64,000 nucleotides of DNA from assembly GCF_000471905.2 (NCBI RefSeq), contig NW_006495382.1:76431-140430 (forward strand), in the 5' to 3' direction. A program made the translations under genes and the position numbers. This DNA is from Amborella trichopoda. Its lineage: Eukaryota; Streptophyta; Magnoliopsida; Amborellales; Amborellaceae. The notes beneath the pieces were generated by a model that was not told the origin of the DNA, did no database searches, and worked only from the letters and a program-made list of their open reading frames with translations. Position 1 is the first letter of the stretch, and each line of letters opens with the position of its first letter. This document shows positions 20,816 to 32,040 of the stretch, piece after piece.

Positions 20816-21330
20816 AAGCATGGTTGTAATAAGACATGCTTTTGAACTAGTGAATGGTTTTGAAATGATGAATGTTTATGTAATACTGAATGAGCATGGT
20901 TGTGATATGACATGCTTATGCACTAGTGAATATTTATGACATGATGAATGCTTATGTGCTACTGAATGAGCATGGTTGTGATACAACATGCTTATGAACT
21001 AGTAAATTCTTATGAAATGATGAATGTTTATGTGATATTGAATGAGCATGGTTGTGATGAGACATGCTTATGAACTAGTGAATACTTATGAAATGATGAA
21101 TGCTTATGTGATATTGAATGAGCATGGTTGTGATAAGACATTCTTGAACTAATGAATACTTATGAAATGATGAATGCTTATGTGATATTGAATCAGCATG
21201 GTTGTGATAAGACATGCTTGTGATCTAGTGAATACTTATGAAATAATAAAATGTTTATCTGATATTGAATGAGTATGGTTGTAATAAGACATGCTTATGG
21301 AATATTGAGTGTGTATAGTTGTAATTAGAC
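20816..21330 (+). repeat. 76-bp tandem array in the Tekay-1 LTR
   Basis: The phrase GAGCATGGTTGTGAT starts units at 20816 (variant), 20892, 20968, 21044, 21120, 21194 and 21271, a spacing of 76 bp with one 74 and one 77. A partial unit follows at 21310. Units contain CATGCTTATGAACTAGTGAA and TTATGAAATGATGAATG. Confidence 0.92.
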
Positions 21331-22471
21331 ATGCCACAAATGTGATATGAGGCACTATGCAACGGGTCATCCGTTGGTAGTGTAATGTGACTTGATATGA
21401 TAAGAAAAGTTGTGCCGACAATTGAGATCTTTCCCTAACTCCCCATGATAGGATGGGAGTTAGGATATGAATGTGAATATTTGGGAGGGTCGTGCCCCCT
21501 AGATCTATATGGGCACTACGAATTGGGTCATCCATTGTAGTGTAACGCCCTCTCACTTGAAGGCATAAGGAGAGGGTCATGTCTTGCAAGGTCTCTGCTT
21601 ATCAAAAGCCCCAAAGCTTGTTGGGGATTGTGTGTGTGTGTATGTATATGTGAAGACATTATGAAATGGGTCATCCATTTGTCATTGTCTTCACTCCTGA
21701 GGAATGGTAGAAGTCTTAAAGAATGGAATTGGCTTGGCCTGATGGATGGAGCTTTTACTTTGAGAGTAGGCGACATTAGTATTGCATGTAGATTATTTTT
21801 GTGCCTGCCTGAACTTGTTGATCTATTATGTTAATGTAATGATTTGATAAACTGTTAACTCATGTGATGTCAGATGTCTAATTTGCTATGCTCCACCATT
21901 GAAAGAATTTACTCTCAACGCATTACTAGTACATTTGTAATACATTCCTATTTGCAAAGCCTGCATGAACCTTGGGATAAATATTGTGTTTAGGCAGGAA
22001 TACTTGAGGCTTTGATCTACTTACTGGGCTTCATAGCTCATTCCTCTGATTTCCTTCAACATAGAGTGATAGCTCGCGAGTTGAAGGAAGACGGTTGGTG
22101 GTCGTGACTGGCGGTCAAAGAACCACGCTTGACGAGAAGGCTCCCATTTGATTGTAGGTGTTAGATGACAGTTGGCGATATAGTTGTTTTGTTGTGAAGC
22201 CTCGATTTTGTTGTTGGGCCTTTGGTGCCTTGGACAAATTGTAATTTTCTGGATATTGTATTTAAGTTTTGGTTTTAATTTATCTAGCCTTTTGTTATGG
22301 TTCTGTTGAGAGTTTTTTCTTTCTTTCGTGGTTTGCTCTGATTTCCTTCTTTTCAAATGCGTTGAGCACACTCCCACTTGAGTGGCATTCGCTACCTCTG
22401 ATCACAGGTCTGCACCTGGCTGCCCTCCGGGAAGTCTGGCAGGGGGTTAGGATCGGGGTCATGACAATTTA

Positions 22472-22489
22472 TGGTATCAGAGCAGCGAG
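22472..22489 (+). other. Primer-binding site of Tekay-1 (initiator Met tRNA)
   Basis: TGGTATCAGAGCAGCGAG is complementary in its first 12 bases to the 3' end of plant initiator-Met tRNA, the usual Tekay primer. It lies 5 bases after the LTR end. It is not a tRNA gene. Confidence 0.92.
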
Positions 22490-22584
22490 GTTAGGATTCT
22501 TGGCCTAGAAAGTCTTAGGAGTTTCCATAGATTGGTTTTGAATAAGTTAGTAACTAGCGTCTGGGTGTTTCTATTACAGGTTGA

Positions 22585-23640
22585 GTTGACAAGGCCTCGT
22601 ACCAACAATTTGAGCTCAAGTAATGGGAATACGGAGGCCTTTGGAGAGTTCTTTAGAATGCTATGCGCCATGACCCAAATTATGAAAGATTGCATGCCAG
22701 CCTTGGCTACCTCCACCCCAGACCAAGATGACAGTGGGTTGATTGAGAAGTTTAGGAGACTTGCCCCTCTTGCATCCTTGGGTCATGGAGGAGTGGAAAA
22801 AGCTGAAAGATGAAGGAGGAAAGTACAGAAGATAGTTGAAGTGTTGCATTATTTTGATGAATAGAAGGTTAGACTAAGGACCTTTATGTTAGAAGGGAAC
22901 ACCGAAAACTTGTGGAGTTTGATGAGGCAATCTTGGGAGGAGGCAGGAACTGAGGCTAGCTGGGAAAGTTTTCTAGTAGCATTTAATGAGAAGTACTTTC
23001 CCGATTCAGTCCGAGAAAGAAAAGAGGTGGAATTCATTGAGCTACAATAAGGGAGGCTTTCAGTAGAATAGTATGTGGCTAAATTTACAGAGCTATCCCG
23101 TTATGTGCCACATATCATCAATACAAAGGCGCATAAGGTGAGCAAGTTTGAGAGGGGCCTCAGGCCAGATATTCGGGGGAGAATAATGTCAGCCAATCTT
23201 AAGATATTCTCCCTGTTAGTGGACCTTACGATGAAGATCAATAAAGACAGTGAAGAATTCCGGATAAGGAAGGAACGAAGAACAAGGTCTACACCATCTG
23301 AGAGTTTCGAGAGGAAGACTAGGATGCCTCTTAGAAGAGACTTTAAGGGAAAGGCTAATCAGAGCAACCCGAAAATCCAAAAGACCTTACTGGGCGATGT
23401 GAGGGACAAATTGATGCCCAACTTGCTCGTATTGTGGAATGTATATCATTCTGCAGTTGAGTGCCACAAGAAGTCAATAACGTCTTTTGAATGTGGGAAG
23501 CTTGGCAACCTAATCTAGAACTGACCTGTGAAGAGGCCAGAAAACCGATCAAAGATGCAAGGTCGGGTGTTTGCACTCACAGAGCAGGAGGCTACGGCGT
23601 CTACCTCAATGATCCGAGGTATGCTCTCTGTTTGTGGTAG
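22585..23640 (+). pseudogene. Tekay-1 gag
   Basis: It is homologous to Tekay-3 gag. The start codon position holds TTG where Tekay-3 has ATG. Recognisable parts are EAFGEFFRMLCAMTQIMKD, the core from about 22860 to 23075 in changed frames (WEEAGTEASWESFLVAFNEK), and KFERGLRPDIRGRIMSANLK (23150-23220). A zinc-knuckle region follows near 23430-23520 where CGKLGN replaces the usual CGKLGH and a stop follows. Stops at about 22811, 22861 and 23518 break the frame. Confidence 0.8.
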
Positions 23641-24867
23641 AGAAGCTAGAATTTTGATAAACCCCAGCTCTTCTCATTCTTTTGTTGCGCCTCACTTTTC
23701 ATGTTACATAAATGTTGAGCCTTCACTTCTTGACTGGACTTTAGAGGTATGCACACCGACGAGGGATTCTATGGAAACTGATATGGTATATAAACAGACT
23801 TGATAGTTGATAGTTGATACTTGATACTTGTAGATATTCAACATCTTGATATTTTTTTGGGTGTGGATTGGTTGTCTACACATCATGCTATTGTTGACTA
23901 TCATGATAATACTGTTACCCTTATGCACCCGAGCCGACCTGAGTTGCACTTTGTAGGTATCAAAGATGTTTCCCCTCTACACCTTATTTCAGCCCTTCGG
24001 GCTTCCCATCTTTTGGCCAAAAGATGTATTGGATACTTAGCCTATGTAGTAGAGAATCAGGACGTCTAGTCCAAGTTAGAGGAGATACCAGTGGTAAGTG
24101 ATTACCCATAAGTTTTTCTTGAGGAGTTGACCTCTTTGCCTCCAGTTAGAGAGATAGAGTTTAAGATAGATGTGGTCCCTGGTACTGCTCCCATCTCTAA
24201 AACCCCTTGTTAGATGGCCCCAGCAAAATTGAAGGAGCTGAAAGAGCAATTGCAGGAGTTGTTGGAGAAGGGGTTCATTCGACCCAATGTATCACCTTGG
24301 TGTGCACCGGTTCTTTTTGTGATAAAGAGAGATGGGTCCATGAGACTTTGTATAGACTATAGGCAGTTGAATCAAGTAACATTAAAGAACAAATACTTCT
24401 TGCCTAGGATTGATGACCTCTTTGACCAACTTCAAGGGGCCCAAGTATTTTCTAAGATTGATCTCCAATCGAGCTATCATCGACTGCGGTTCAAGGAGGG
24501 AGATGACCCCAAGACCGCATTCAGAAACCGGTATGGCCACTATGAGTTTTTGGGAATGCCGTTTGGGTTGACTAATGCCCCAGCTACTTTCATGGACCCG
24601 ATGAATAGGATTTTCAGACCCTTTCTGGACAATTTTGTTTTGGTCTTTATTGATGATATTTTGGTGTATTCGAAGAACCTAGAAGAGCATGAACAATATC
24701 TGAGAGTAGTCCTTCAGACTAGGAAGTCAGAGAAGCTGTATGCTAAGTTGAGCAAGAGTGAGTTTTGACTCTCTAGTGTGGCCTTCCTTGGGCACGTTGT
24801 TTCTAGCGATGGGGTCGCAACCATCATAAGATTGAAGCCGTCCTAAGGTGGGGAAAACCAACAAATG
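23528..24867 (+). pseudogene. Tekay-1 protease and reverse transcriptase, interrupted
   Basis: Protease: ILINPSSSHSFVAPHFSCYI stands where the family has D-P-G-(S/A)-S, so the catalytic Asp is Asn and Gly is Ser. GVDWLSTHHAIVDY follows. RT (24214-24768) is open for 184 codons: [66 protein letters not shown] and an intact active site [15 protein letters not shown] replaces Trp after KLSKSEF (24769). Frameshifts follow, and the reading ends at the Tekay-2 LTR in a GKPTN segment. RNase H and integrase are not in this copy. Confidence 0.85.
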
Positions 24868-25009
24868 TGTAAGGACTAAAAATTTTATGGACTTGGACGC
24901 TCATGGCAATAGAGATAAGAGAAGGAAACACACGCCTGACACCAAGGAAGGAGGCACACTGCCGCGCATGTATAGGCCATCGTCACGCATGAATTGGCTT
25001 AGCACCGTT

Positions 25010-25210
25010 TGCACGAACTGAAGGCATTGAGCCGGCTATGTAAGAAGGCATTTCGCTGGCCGTGTAAGAAGGCATAGCATTGGCTATGTAACAAGGCACA
25101 ACACTGGTAGTGTAAGAAGGCATAACGCCGGCTGTGTAAGAAGGCATAGCGTCGATTGTGTAAGAAGGCGTAGCACCGGCTGTGTAATAAGCCTAGCGTC
25201 GGTTGTGGAA
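25010..25210 (+). repeat. 24-bp minisatellite, 5' LTR copy
   Basis: About seven or eight units near GTGTAAGAAGGCATAGCGCC plus GGCT. It is the counterpart of the longer array at 34805-35045 in the 3' LTR. Confidence 0.85.
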
Positions 25211-27123
25211 GAACCCAACACCTATTGGACCATCGTCGTACGTGTATAAGGACCCATCCCCGTTTGTGACCTAGTGCCGTCTATGAAATGGGAGAGCATC
25301 GCCGAGAGTGCCACTACCGCGAGTGGGCAGTGCCGTTTGTGAAAAGAGCATAGCATAGTGTGTGTTTGGTCAATTTGTACAACTGTCAGCGTCGCCCTTG
25401 TCCGAGCTATGCATGCCAGCCCTGTAGACCTCACCTACCCTGTCATCAATAGTGAAGCCCACCTACCCACGAGTACTTGAACACCATTGTTCTTCACCCC
25501 TCCATCATTTTGCTCATCTCCCAACTTTCTCTCTCTAGAGCCCAAGGGAGAACCCTTTGCTGTTGCTGTTGGGGAGCCTTGCCAAGAAGGTTGAAGTGGT
25601 ATGTTTGTGGAGTTTAGGAGCACCGTGAGCATCAGGTAAGTGATTCTAGCTATTATGTATCAATAAATTTTAGGGATTTATGTCAAGTGTTGAAAATGGG
25701 GGAAAAATGTTAGGATGACATGTATGAGTATGAATGTATTGTGATAAGCTTGAAATCTCATATGCCATGATCAATTGAGCCCTGTATATGATTTCATTTG
25801 TGGTGGAAATGTGTGAAGTAATTCACTTATGGGAATAGTTTATTATGACCTCAGTTTTGCATCAAGATTTGCTTTGGCTTATGCAATGTTGAATGTTCTT
25901 GAATGTGGGTTAAACTTGAGAAGGCGAATTTCCAGAACTGTGACGGTCCTTGCATTGGACCTTTCTATGGCCAACGGCGTCCAAATGGACCGAAACAGGT
26001 TTTGAATAAGTGATATGGTTGTCTATTTCAACTTTTCTCTATATATCATCTTGAAATTTCCCATAGATTAGAAATTATGCTTCAAAATGGGTGGGTATGT
26101 CATTGTTAAAAGATTGCAGAAAATTCTTGGACTGTTACTCTTTTTGTACCAAACATTTGACCTATCAAATGATATCCAAATGTTCTCATATCAATGCCAT
26201 TTGATAAATACATGTGTCTACTATGATGATTATGTTTTAACCCTGTCCAAATTATTGATAAATGTTGGGCTATGCTTTAAATTGTGCATATATTTCACTA
26301 TTAGAAGATTTCATTGGATTTCACAGTCGATACCTTTATTGTCACGAGTCTTGACTGACCAAAAGGAGTCCGAATGCTTTCAAATCAGCGCCAATTGAAA
26401 TATTTGTGTGTGTAATAAAAGTTTCATGTTGAACTCTTTTTGAAACTCCCTGTAGATTGAGAGTTATACCCCAAAATGTGAGGGTATACTACTGTTCACA
26501 GTTGCAGGAAATTCCAGCAACTGTCACTCACATTGTGACGAGCTTTTGACCTATCGAATGTTGTCCAAACACCTTCAAACCACCACCATTTTAAAGTTCT
26601 GTGTGTAAAATTAGAGTTTTATGTTTTAATAATTTTTAGATTTTCCCTAAATTAGGTGTTTTTCCTCTAAGAAAGGGGGTATATCACTGTTACATAACAC
26701 AAAGATTTTCAGATTTGTGATTGCTGTAGAAACAAGTGGTTTTGCACTCAAACTCTGTTCGAATGTATTATTTTCACCTTCAGATGTGCCTTATGCAAGT
26801 CTATTTTGAAATCAACTTCTGAACAATACTAAAACTCTCCATTATTTGAAAATAGTACTCTGTTTCTAAGAGGACGTCACAGTTGTTGATGAAATGAAAC
26901 TATATTCACTTGTTGAATGATTGATTGATGCTTTTAAGTAAAAGGTGTAAAGAGAGATAACTGATGAACTTAAATATTATTGAATGGCCTCCCTGTGATG
27001 AGTGCTGCATATTTACTGCCATGGAACACTACAAAAAATGCTATGCAATCGTGCCATAAGAGATCGTTTGATAAATGCGCATGCTTTGTGATATCCGTGT
27101 AATACATATTGCATGAATGAGAC

Positions 27124-29262
27124 TGGTTAGGTGCCTTGATCTCATCCTCTGGATCTAGATGATCAGGGGGACATGTATCTTGGGTTTCTGGTGAACCCGG
27201 GATTTCAGATCGCTCTCTCAGATCCTTGCTCAAGAGCAAGGACAGATATATCAATCAATGAGAGAGGAATTTAAGGTGGGTTCGGGACTTACTCAAGCTG
27301 GCTCGCGCGGGCGCCCTCTTAGATCACGTTGGCAAGCCTCCCAGCTGCTTTAGCTGGTTCAAAATCGCCTCCCTTGACCTGTAATCTCCTTGTTTTTCTG
27401 TACAACACTTCTATGGTAAATTTGCAAGACAAGTGGGTCGAAGAGACCCACCCTTGTCCGTGGGCAGCGATAGACATTGCCAAGACCTCTCGTGGGCAGT
27501 GATAGGCGTGTGATGGGGGAAGACCCCTGTGGGCGGCAATGAGTTTTACCATTTGCGCTCTTCACTGAGGCGTCGAGGATGCGTCTGCATACGGTGATGA
27601 GCAGCGCCATCTGCAAGCCTCGTTGGAAGGTAGAGATGGATGAACAAAAGGAAAAGGAGGCTCGCGCATGTCGCTGCCATCGCCATGCGCGACCTGTGAG
27701 ACCACAGGAGAGGCATGCACGGCCTATGAGACCACAGGAGAGGCATGCACGGCACTATCACTATCGTGTATGACCTCTGAGGGGAACTCAGACTGAGAAG
27801 AGGAAGAAGACGGAGAGGAAAAGAGAGAAGAAGAAAAAGAAGAGAGAGAAGGTTTACCTTGAGCCTAAGGGTACCGGTCCAAAGGTTTCTCTCACCTTAC
27901 TCTCTCTCAAGACATGACCCAACACTCTTTATGTATTGTATGTGTGTCTATTGCCTCCCTTTGGTTCAATGACGGTATGTGGTATATATAGAATTTGCCC
28001 CAAACATGAGTGGATGATCAAAAGTAACCCTAATTGCTGAAAATTAAGATTAAATTGAATTAAAAGAAATTAGAAACTAGGGTGTAAAATGACATATTTG
28101 CCCCTTCTTAACAATTTATGGAATTTTAGAACAATCCTGTGTTGCCTTAGAACGTGCATGATTTTTCATGGATGATCCGGGTCGTTCCGATGCGCGATTG
28201 ATCGAAAGATGATTGTTTTCTTGTAGGGCTCGGCATGGCGATCGTTTTGATAACAACTTCGATCCATGGATCGTGTTATTAGCGCATGATCATGTGACTT
28301 GAAATTTGAATGGATCTTGAAAGTTCAGATCTATAGTGTGCTCGTTCCTTGATATTTTTCAGTGATTTTTTCACTGGATCACACTGAGCAAGCCATTACA
28401 ATCGTAGGGCAACAAACGAAGCTCGATTTTGTGCTCGAACAAAGGTTTTGCAACTTCGGAATTTTGGCCGAAATTTGAAATTTCGGCGACGAAATTTGCA
28501 GTCGCTTCTTGTGCAGAATCCGACAATTCATCATGTACGGGGTTCGGGTTAGAGATAGCCCGAGACCTTACGCATGCGATGGAATTGGTCTCACGTTGAT
28601 CGAGACCACGAGTGGCGTGGTTTGGTCGCTTGAGCAAAGCACGACACTGCTGAAGTTCTTACACTTTCTTCACGGATCAACAACTTCTCTACAACTTTTC
28701 TTCATGCTCGGGTGTTGTCCTGGGGCGTGCCACATTTCGAAACTCTCGTCTTGACGAGACGGACATGCTCACCAAATTTAAGCATTATCTGAGTTGGGAT
28801 GGGCGAGATATGAGGGTCCAAAGTCACTGTTCATGATTGTCCCTTCAATGGTGTAGAGTTGCAGGGTGGCCACACGGGAATAGCTTGTGGCTCCTCCAAA
28901 TTCACACTTTTGCCTATAACATTTTCGTGGAGTGTCCATTTAAGCTAAAATTTGACCCCTAGGGGTTTTCAACCGTGTCGGATCCAATAATAGTGGTTCC
29001 ATAGCAAATTGAGACACTGAAAATGTAGCTCTACTTATAGGGTCCATTTCAGGGTGCTTGAGCCCGATTTTAGTGGAACTATTTCTTAGTCTGCACTGCC
29101 TTAGACATGTCAGAATACGATAAAACTTGGTAGGAGACCCTTGAGATTCTGCATGAAGATCTTGACCCGTTCTGGGGCTATTATGAGACTGTCAGAATTT
29201 CCATTGTTTGTTAGGCCTTTATTGAGCGGGGGCCTTGTGATGACAAAAAATATCTTCCAACA
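27124..29262 (-). mobile_element. Solo LTR of the Tat-2/Tat-3 family
   Basis: The block begins TGGTTAGGTGCC and ends CTTCCAACA on the plus strand (LTR sense is minus). It is flanked on both sides by GAGAC (27119-27123 and 29263-29267), a perfect 5-bp target-site duplication. It aligns from end to end with the Tat-2 5' LTR (41404-44307). No internal region is present, so it arose by recombination between the two LTRs of one element. It lies inside the Tekay-2 5' LTR and is therefore younger than Tekay-2. Confidence 0.93.
27982..27992 (-). promoter_or_regulatory. TATA box of the solo LTR
   Basis: The minus strand reads CTATATATACC, preceded by GATCATCCACTCATGTTTGG. The Tat-2 LTR has the same arrangement at 43174-43184. 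A short CT-rich leader follows in both. Confidence 0.6.
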
Positions 29263-30574
29263 GAGACAACGAGTCATAAATGTTAATTGACAAATTGTAA
29301 ATTCTATGAGATAACTCTCTTATGATGGATGCCTCATGCTAGTGGCATAGCGTACTTGGCTATTTATTTCTGAAAGATATTGTGATCCACTGCGTATATT
29401 GATATTGGCCACTACGTGGTGGGACACTCACAGTTAGTGGATACTGTTGTGATATCGAACACTATACGATTGGTCACCCATTGGTAGTGGGTAATGTTCT
29501 ATTATGATACTGTGGTATTGAGCACTACGCAATGGGTAACCCATTGGTACTGCGACTGAAGTGATAGATGCTACGAGCATTCTTTGACATGATTTGTGTG
29601 TATTGCATGACCAAGATTGATATGAATGGGTGCTTGTTTTGAGAGTATTGCAGGGTCTATTATGTGACTGATGTGAATAGGGTGATGAGTATTCTTTGGC
29701 ATGCTTTTTCGCATGTCTCAGATTGAGATTGAGAGGTGCCTGCTTTGAGAGTATTGCAGGCCCTACTTATGTGACTGATGACAATGAGGTACATGCTTTG
29801 AGCATATTGCATGGCCTGACCACCTGTTTGTTATGAAATGAAAATGTGCTCTATGATAAAGCAATAGTATACCCTGTTGAGACAAGAACGTCTAATGTGA
29901 AACAGGTTCAGTTATAGATGAATGAGTGATAATGCGAAGTGCATGATTGTTATGTACCATGATGGTGTTCATTATGGAAAGGTTTTTTGAACTGTTATTT
30001 CTTATGATATCTATTATTTACAATGTGAATGTGAATCATAATTATTGTTTTAATCGAATGAGAATTCTGATAACTGAAATGATGCCTGTGATTGATGCAC
30101 TGATGAGATTCTTGATTTATCTGATATTTATACTGTGATGGATTTATTAATGATGCTTAATAGCTAGACTTACTTATTGGGCTATTCAACTCACTCTATT
30201 ATTTTACCATCTCTATAGAGCAAGATTCACAGTTGAAAGACGTGACTTAGTAGAAGCAATTGAGGTTGAGATTTGGAGTTGACGAAGCCACCCTCCCCCA
30301 TTGTATGTTTTGTGCACAGTTTGGCCTTAGTTATTGTTTATTGTGGAACACATGTACTATTGGGCTTGATTCCCCAACTGAGATGTAATGTTTCTTCTGC
30401 CTCTTTGAATCTTTGTTTGTAATTCCTTGCCATGGTTTGGTTTGTGTACCGCCTTATCAAAGCGATGAGCGCACTCCAACCTGAGTGGCATTCGCTACCT
30501 TTGGTTCATGGACCCACTCTCAGCTGCCCTCCGGTGAGCACGGTAAAGGGGACGGGGGCGGGGTCGTTACAGTA

Positions 30575-30592
30575 TGGTATCAGAGCAGTCAG
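30575..30592 (+). other. Primer-binding site of Tekay-2
   Basis: TGGTATCAGAGCAGTCAG starts 4 bases after the LTR end GTTACA, complementary to initiator-Met tRNA in its first 12 bases. Confidence 0.92.
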
Positions 30593-30684
30593 GGTAGGTT
30601 CCTTGGCTTAGGGAGTTTTAAGAGCGTCCTTAGAGTGGTTTTAGGATGGAGTAGTGACTTGGTGTTCCTGTGACGAGGTTGAAG

Positions 30685-31680
30685 ATGTCGGGAGCTCGTG
30701 GCTACTATGGGAGTACAAGTAACTATGACATTGAAGCGCTCGACGAATTTTGTAGGACTTTGGGAGCCATGACCTAAATAATGAAAGACTCGATGCCGGC
30801 CCTTTCCACCCCTACCCCGGAATAGAATGAGAGTAACCTAATAGAGAGCTTTAAGAGGCTGACACCCCCAACTTTCTTAGGGCAGGGAAGTGTAGAGAAA
30901 GCATAGAGATGATTAATGCAAGTGGAAAATATCTTTAGAGTCCTACAGTGCTCTGATGAGCAGAAGTTAAGATTAGGTGCCTTTATGTTAGAAGGGGACG
31001 CCGAACATTGGTGGCATTCAGTCCAGCAAGCCTGGGAAGAGAATGAGATAATACCTACTTAGGAAGGATTTTTGGAGGCCTTCAATGAGAAATATTTCCC
31101 TGGATTAGTAAAGGAAAGAAAAGAGGTTGAATTTATAGAGTTACAGTAAGGGAATCTAATCAATGATCAGTGTTGCCAAATTTTCAGAGTTATCTCGATA
31201 TGCGCTGCATATCATCAACACGGAGACTAGAAAGGCAAGTAAGTTCGAGAGAGGGTTCCGACCAGATATCAAAGGGGGAGTCTTGTCGGCCCATCTTAAG
31301 GCCATCTCTCAATTGGTGGATTTGGTTAGGAAGGTGGAAAAAGACTGTGATGGTTATCGACTGAGGAAAGAGAAGCAAAAGACAGGTCCTCCATCCTCTG
31401 AGGGTCTACGAGAAAAGGAAAGGCGGAGGAATGAAAAGGCCCAAAATAACTCCCAGGGCAACGTCAAGCAAAGCTAGCTAGTTAATTGTACCTCTTGCAG
31501 GAAGCAGGGCCATGTGGCTTCTGAGTGCTGGCTGAAGACCAAGACATGTTATAACTGCGGCAAGTCAGGCAACTTGATTAAAGACTGCCCGACATTGAAG
31601 AATGAACCCAAACCCAGGACTCAGGGTAGGGCCTCTGCACTTGAAGGGGGGAAGAGCTAAGGCCTCCACATCGGAGAACT
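30685..31680 (+). pseudogene. Tekay-2 gag
   Basis: Starting at ATG 30685 (MSGARGYYGSTSNYDIEALD), the frame continues with stops at about 30775 and 30822, then LIESFKRLTPPTFLGQGSVE, LRLGAFMLEGDAEHWWHSV, and from 31163 KFSELSRYALHIINTETRKA and KFERGFRPDIKGGVLSAHLK. Two zinc knuckles follow: CTSCRKQGHVASEC is complete, and CYNCGKSGNLIKDC has Asn for the zinc-binding His. The reading ends at about 31680, at the gag/protease border of relatives. The knuckles would bind element RNA. Gag is more diverged from Tekay-1 and Tekay-3 than those are from each other. Confidence 0.8.
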
Positions 31681-32040
31681 AGAAGTGTTTTTATTGTAAT
31701 ATGAAATGTAAAAAGTTTTGTTAGACCTTGTTTCCTCTCATTGTCTTTGTAACATCGTATTTTGGCACGTACAATAGAATTTGAACTTTTATTGTCTGAC
31801 TATGTTTATGTTGTGTGTGACTGATTGGGGATTCTATAGAGATCCTTTAGTATGATAACTGTGTGGGACCTTACTTGAGGGGTATGCCCTATCCCTTTTA
31901 GTTGAGGGCTAATATGTGCCATGTAGTTGAAGTGATAAGTACTGTATGATATGACCTGTTTTGCCAATGATGTGATGAATGGAATGTAATGTATGAAGCT
32001 TGATATGAATGTAGCGAGTGCTACATGGTTTCTAGGGTGC
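31681..32040. other. Tekay-2 internal non-coding segment
   Basis: No protease or RT sequence is found where pol should begin. The sequence has GAATGTAATGTATGAAGC-like words similar in style to Tekay LTR interiors, and leads into the 49-bp array. Confidence 0.55.

Larger units (their letters stand above)
19277..22466 (+). repeat. 5' LTR of Tekay-1
   Basis: The end ...ATGACA at 22466 is followed by ATTTA and the primer site, so the right edge is firm. The left edge is set by alignment of TATAAGTCCCAAAACTTTT with the Tekay-2 start TGTAAGGACCACAACTTTT, implying a mutated TG. The length of 3.19 kb agrees with the Tekay-4 LTR (3.08 kb). Inside are a CG-containing minisatellite (about 19484-19665), three diverged copies of a roughly 200-bp unit (20205-20790) and a 76-bp array (20816-21330). 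Confidence 0.75.
19277..24867 (+). mobile_element. Tekay-1: chromovirus, 3' part removed by Tekay-2 insertion
   Basis: Order on the plus strand is 5' LTR (19277-22466), primer site (22472), gag, protease, RT. The coding sequence closely matches Tekay-3, codon for codon in long stretches. It stops at 24867 in the RT/RNase H connection, where Tekay-2 begins with an intact LTR start. The Tekay/Del assignment rests on the primer site, LTR ends and similarity to Tekay-3, which has a chromodomain. It is inactivated by stops, a lost gag start and a lost protease Asp. Confidence 0.85.
24868..30571 (+). repeat. 5' LTR of Tekay-2, split by a solo LTR
   Basis: After removing the insertion (27124-29262 plus one target copy) the LTR is about 3.56 kb. 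The outer part matches the 3' LTR at 34650-36060 closely. It carries a 24-bp minisatellite (25010-25210), a roughly 190-bp diverged repeat (26100-26700), and words such as TTTGAGAGTATTGCAGG and TTGAGCATATTGCATGG (29640-29830) related to the 49-bp array of the internal region. The inner 400 bp matches the ends of the other Tekay LTRs (GAGCGCACTCC...CTGAGTGGCATTCGCTACC). Confidence 0.85.
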
